DNA of 64,000 bases from Urbifossiella limnaea (GTDB lineage: Bacteria > Planctomycetota > Planctomycetia > Gemmatales > Gemmataceae): the NCBI RefSeq assembly GCF_007747215.1, contig NZ_CP036273.1:5688322-5752321 (forward strand). Direction: 5' to 3'. Each line of letters starts with the position of its first letter. The first letter of the stretch is position 1. The notes beneath the pieces are model-generated. The model did no database searches. It saw only the letters and a list, made by a program, of their open reading frames with translations, and was not told where the DNA came from. Positions 62,331 to 64,000 of this stretch are shown piece by piece. Made by a program: the position numbers and the translations under genes.

Positions 62331-64000
62331 TCACCGCATCGCCCCCGTGGGCGTCCAGTCGGACTCCGCCGCCGCCGGCAGCACCGGCGGCTCGGGGCTC
62401 TCCACCACCACCACGCGCTCGATTCCCTTCTTCTTGATCTTCGTGTGGAGGGTGTCGCGGCTCATGCCCAGCACCTTCGCCGCGTGGCTCACGTTGCCGC
62501 CGGTCTGCTTCAAGGCCCGGCGGATGGCCCACGTCTCGATCTCGTCCATGTCCAGGCTCGGCGGCAGGTCCGCGGCCGCCACCGCCGCCGCCGACGCAAG
62601 CTCCGACACCCCGCCCAGCGGCAGCGACTCGGCGTCCAACAGGTCGGCCTCGCTCATCACCGCGGCGCTCTCCAGGACGGCCCGCAACTGGCGGACGTTG
62701 CCGGGCCAGGTGTACGCCTGCAACTTCCGCATCGCCGCCGGCGTGAGGCGGAAGCTGCGCCGGCACTCGCCCGACACCCGCGCCAGGAAGAACGCCGCCA
62801 ACTCCGGAATGTCCTCCGGGTGCTCCCGCAGCGCCGGCACGCGAATCTGGATGACCTTCAGCCGGTAGCACAGGTCCTGCCGGAACCGGCCGGACTTCAC
62901 TTCCTGGTCCAGGTTCCGGTGCGTCGCCGCCACGATCCGCACGTCGACCTTGATGTCGGACGTCGCACCCACAGGGCGGAACGCCTTCCCCTCGATGACG
63001 CGCAGCAGCCGGGCCTGGCAGTCCAGCGACAGTTCGCCGATCTCGTCCAGGAAGAGCGTGCCTTCGTCCGCCTGCTGGAACAGGCCGGGGTGGTCGCGGT
63101 CGGCCCCGCTGAACGCCCCCTTCTTGTAGCCGAACAGCTCGGCCTCGAGCAGCGTCGGGGCGATGGCCGCGCAGTTGACCACGACCAGCGGGCCGCCGAC
63201 GCGCTTGCTGTTGCGGTGAATGGCCAGTGCCACGAGTTCCTTGCCGCTGCCGCTCTCGCCCTGCACCAGCACCGTGTACGCCTGCGGGGCCGCGCGAAAG
63301 ATCTGCTGCCGCAGCGCGATGACCGCGGAACTCTCGCCGATGATGTCGTCGGCGGTCGGCGTGTGCGTCCGCAGGCGGCTGTTCTCGGCCTCGAGCCGGC
63401 GGCGCTGGCGGTGGATCTCCAGCCCGTGCGCCAGGTACCCGGCCACGGCCTCGATGAACCGCACGTCGCGCTCGTCGAACGCCCGGCCGGAGCGGTACAC
63501 GTGCAGGGCCGCGAACGAGTCGCCGCTGCTCGTTTTCAGCGGGATGCAGATGGCGTCGGCGAACGACGAGAGGCTGTCGGTCGGCGGGTGGGCGGCAGTC
63601 AGTTCGGGGAATAGCCAGACGGTGCGGCCGGTCTGGTGAGCCTGCTGAGTCAGGCGGCGGGAGAGCGGCATGTCCACCGCCGCAGTCTCGGGCAGCACGA
63701 CCTTCGGGGCCGGGTCGTCGGCGTCGACGCTGAGGTAGCCGGCGAGCTTGGCGGTGGTTTGGTGGAGTATCGAACGCAGGGCCATCACGATGAGTTCGTG
63801 CGGCGTGCGGGCCTCGACGGCGGACGTCATGAACTTGCACAGCGCGGTCAGTTCGTCCATGCGGAGGCGGTTCGCGGACTCTTCGGGCGGCGGGTCGCCC
63901 GGGAGGGTGCGCTCGGCGGGCAACTCGTGGACCTTCGTGGAGCCGTGGTAGCTGCCGACGGTCGCCCGGCCGATCGGGAGCGTGACCGGGGCGGCAGGCT
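62331..64000 (-). CDS. Sigma-54-dependent response activator with FHA-like, GAF and Fis domains (start lies beyond the window)
   Basis: The frame is open to the window edge and the extra upstream residues (APVTLPIGRATVGS) look like the end of an FHA domain, so TTG 63923 is internal. A GAF domain follows (about residues 25-180 of the visible part), then the AAA+ core with GESGSGKELVA (Walker A), GTLFLDEIGELS (Walker B) and GAFSGAD in place of the usual GAFTGA loop that contacts sigma-54. A Fis-type helix-turn-helix ends it (GGNVSHAAKVLGMSRDTLHTKIK). It activates sigma-54 promoters on a phosphothreonine or small-molecule signal. It faces nuoD. Confidence 0.88.
   Translation of the reverse strand, partial: PAAPVTLPIGRATVGSYHGSTKVHELPAERTLPGDPPPEESANRLRMDELTALCKFMTSAVEARTPHELIVMALRSILHQTTAKLAGYLSVDADDPAPKVVLPETAAVDMPLSRRLTQQAHQTGRTVWLFPELTAAHPPTDSLSSFADAICIPLKTSSGDSFAALHVYRSGRAFDERDVRFIEAVAGYLAHGLEIHRQRRRLEAENSRLRTHTPTADDIIGESSAVIALRQQIFRAAPQAYTVLVQGESGSGKELVALAIHRNSKRVGGPLVVVNCAAIAPTLLEAELFGYKKGAFSGADRDHPGLFQQADEGTLFLDEIGELSLDCQARLLRVIEGKAFRPVGATSDIKVDVRIVAATHRNLDQEVKSGRFRQDLCYRLKVIQIRVPALREHPEDIPELAAFFLARVSGECRRSFRLTPAAMRKLQAYTWPGNVRQLRAVLESAAVMSEADLLDAESLPLGGVSELASAAAVAAADLPPSLDMDEIETWAIRRALKQTGGNVSHAAKVLGMSRDTLHTKIKKKGIERVVVVESPEPPVLPAAAESDWTPTGAMR

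Overview
The window looks like chromosome from a very GC-rich planctomycete, most likely the Gemmataceae group. The pointers are family-level: a DUF1559 prepilin-like protein followed by a small carboxypeptidase-regulatory lipoprotein, a DUF1552/DUF1592 exported pair, a PVC-type haem-binding dehydrogenase, a transmembrane Ser/Thr kinase, a TPR protein, an ISAzo13-type ('Rhodopirellula transposase') element, and frequent GTG/TTG starts with 4-base GTGA or ATGA gene overlaps. No rRNA, tRNA, CRISPR array or prophage was seen.

Layout. 1-3837: the end of a DUF1015 protein, then a reverse-strand overlapping trio (alpha/beta hydrolase, PhoPQ-type hydrolase, squalene-synthase-like HpnC). 4023-5557: DUF1559 protein plus lipoprotein, ending at a strong hairpin. 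5774-9519: the most interesting segment, a compact ubiquitin-like conjugation cluster with a JAMM/JAB peptidase, a 60-residue orphan, an E2-like protein, a ThiF/E1-like adenylyltransferase and a 407-residue unknown. 9536-16489: a class III aminotransferase with a small membrane protein, an exported protein, leucyl aminopeptidase, an ECF sigma factor and the groES-groEL operon. 16746-24690: a Ser/Thr kinase, exported proteins, and a DUF1552/DUF1592 pair whose DUF1552 member has an in-frame amber codon. 24756-33204: pyrimidine-nucleoside phosphorylase, a CobW-family GTPase, a SurA/PpiD-like protein and topoisomerase I. 33233-40262: CorC-like CBS protein, DapA-family aldolase, a run of membrane proteins, PhoD- and PAP2-type phosphatases, and a papain-fold-like membrane protein. 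40263-41605: a complete insertion sequence with terminal repeats, a TAA target duplication and a frameshifted transposase. 42139-51901: an esterase, then nusA, infB, DUF503, rbfA and an endonuclease III homologue, a translation/transcription block interrupted by a zinc-ribbon gene and a broken TPR gene. 51943-64000: exported YHS-like protein, flippase, DUF167, serine hydrolase, PVC haem protein, nitrilase-family amidase, a lone nuoD, and a sigma-54 activator that runs off the window.

A second theme is palindromic DNA. At least a dozen inverted-repeat elements of several unrelated families sit in short gaps. Two of them (1561-1641 in hpnC, 26334-26402 in the CobW gene) lie inside genes, have lengths divisible by three, and are translated. 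The second belongs to the same family as an intergenic copy at 50494-50565, so a mobile or copied element has been domesticated as coding sequence.

Coordinates of starts were chosen from Shine-Dalgarno spacing, overlap with the upstream stop and where family-like sequence begins. Functions are from recognised motifs only. No database search was possible.
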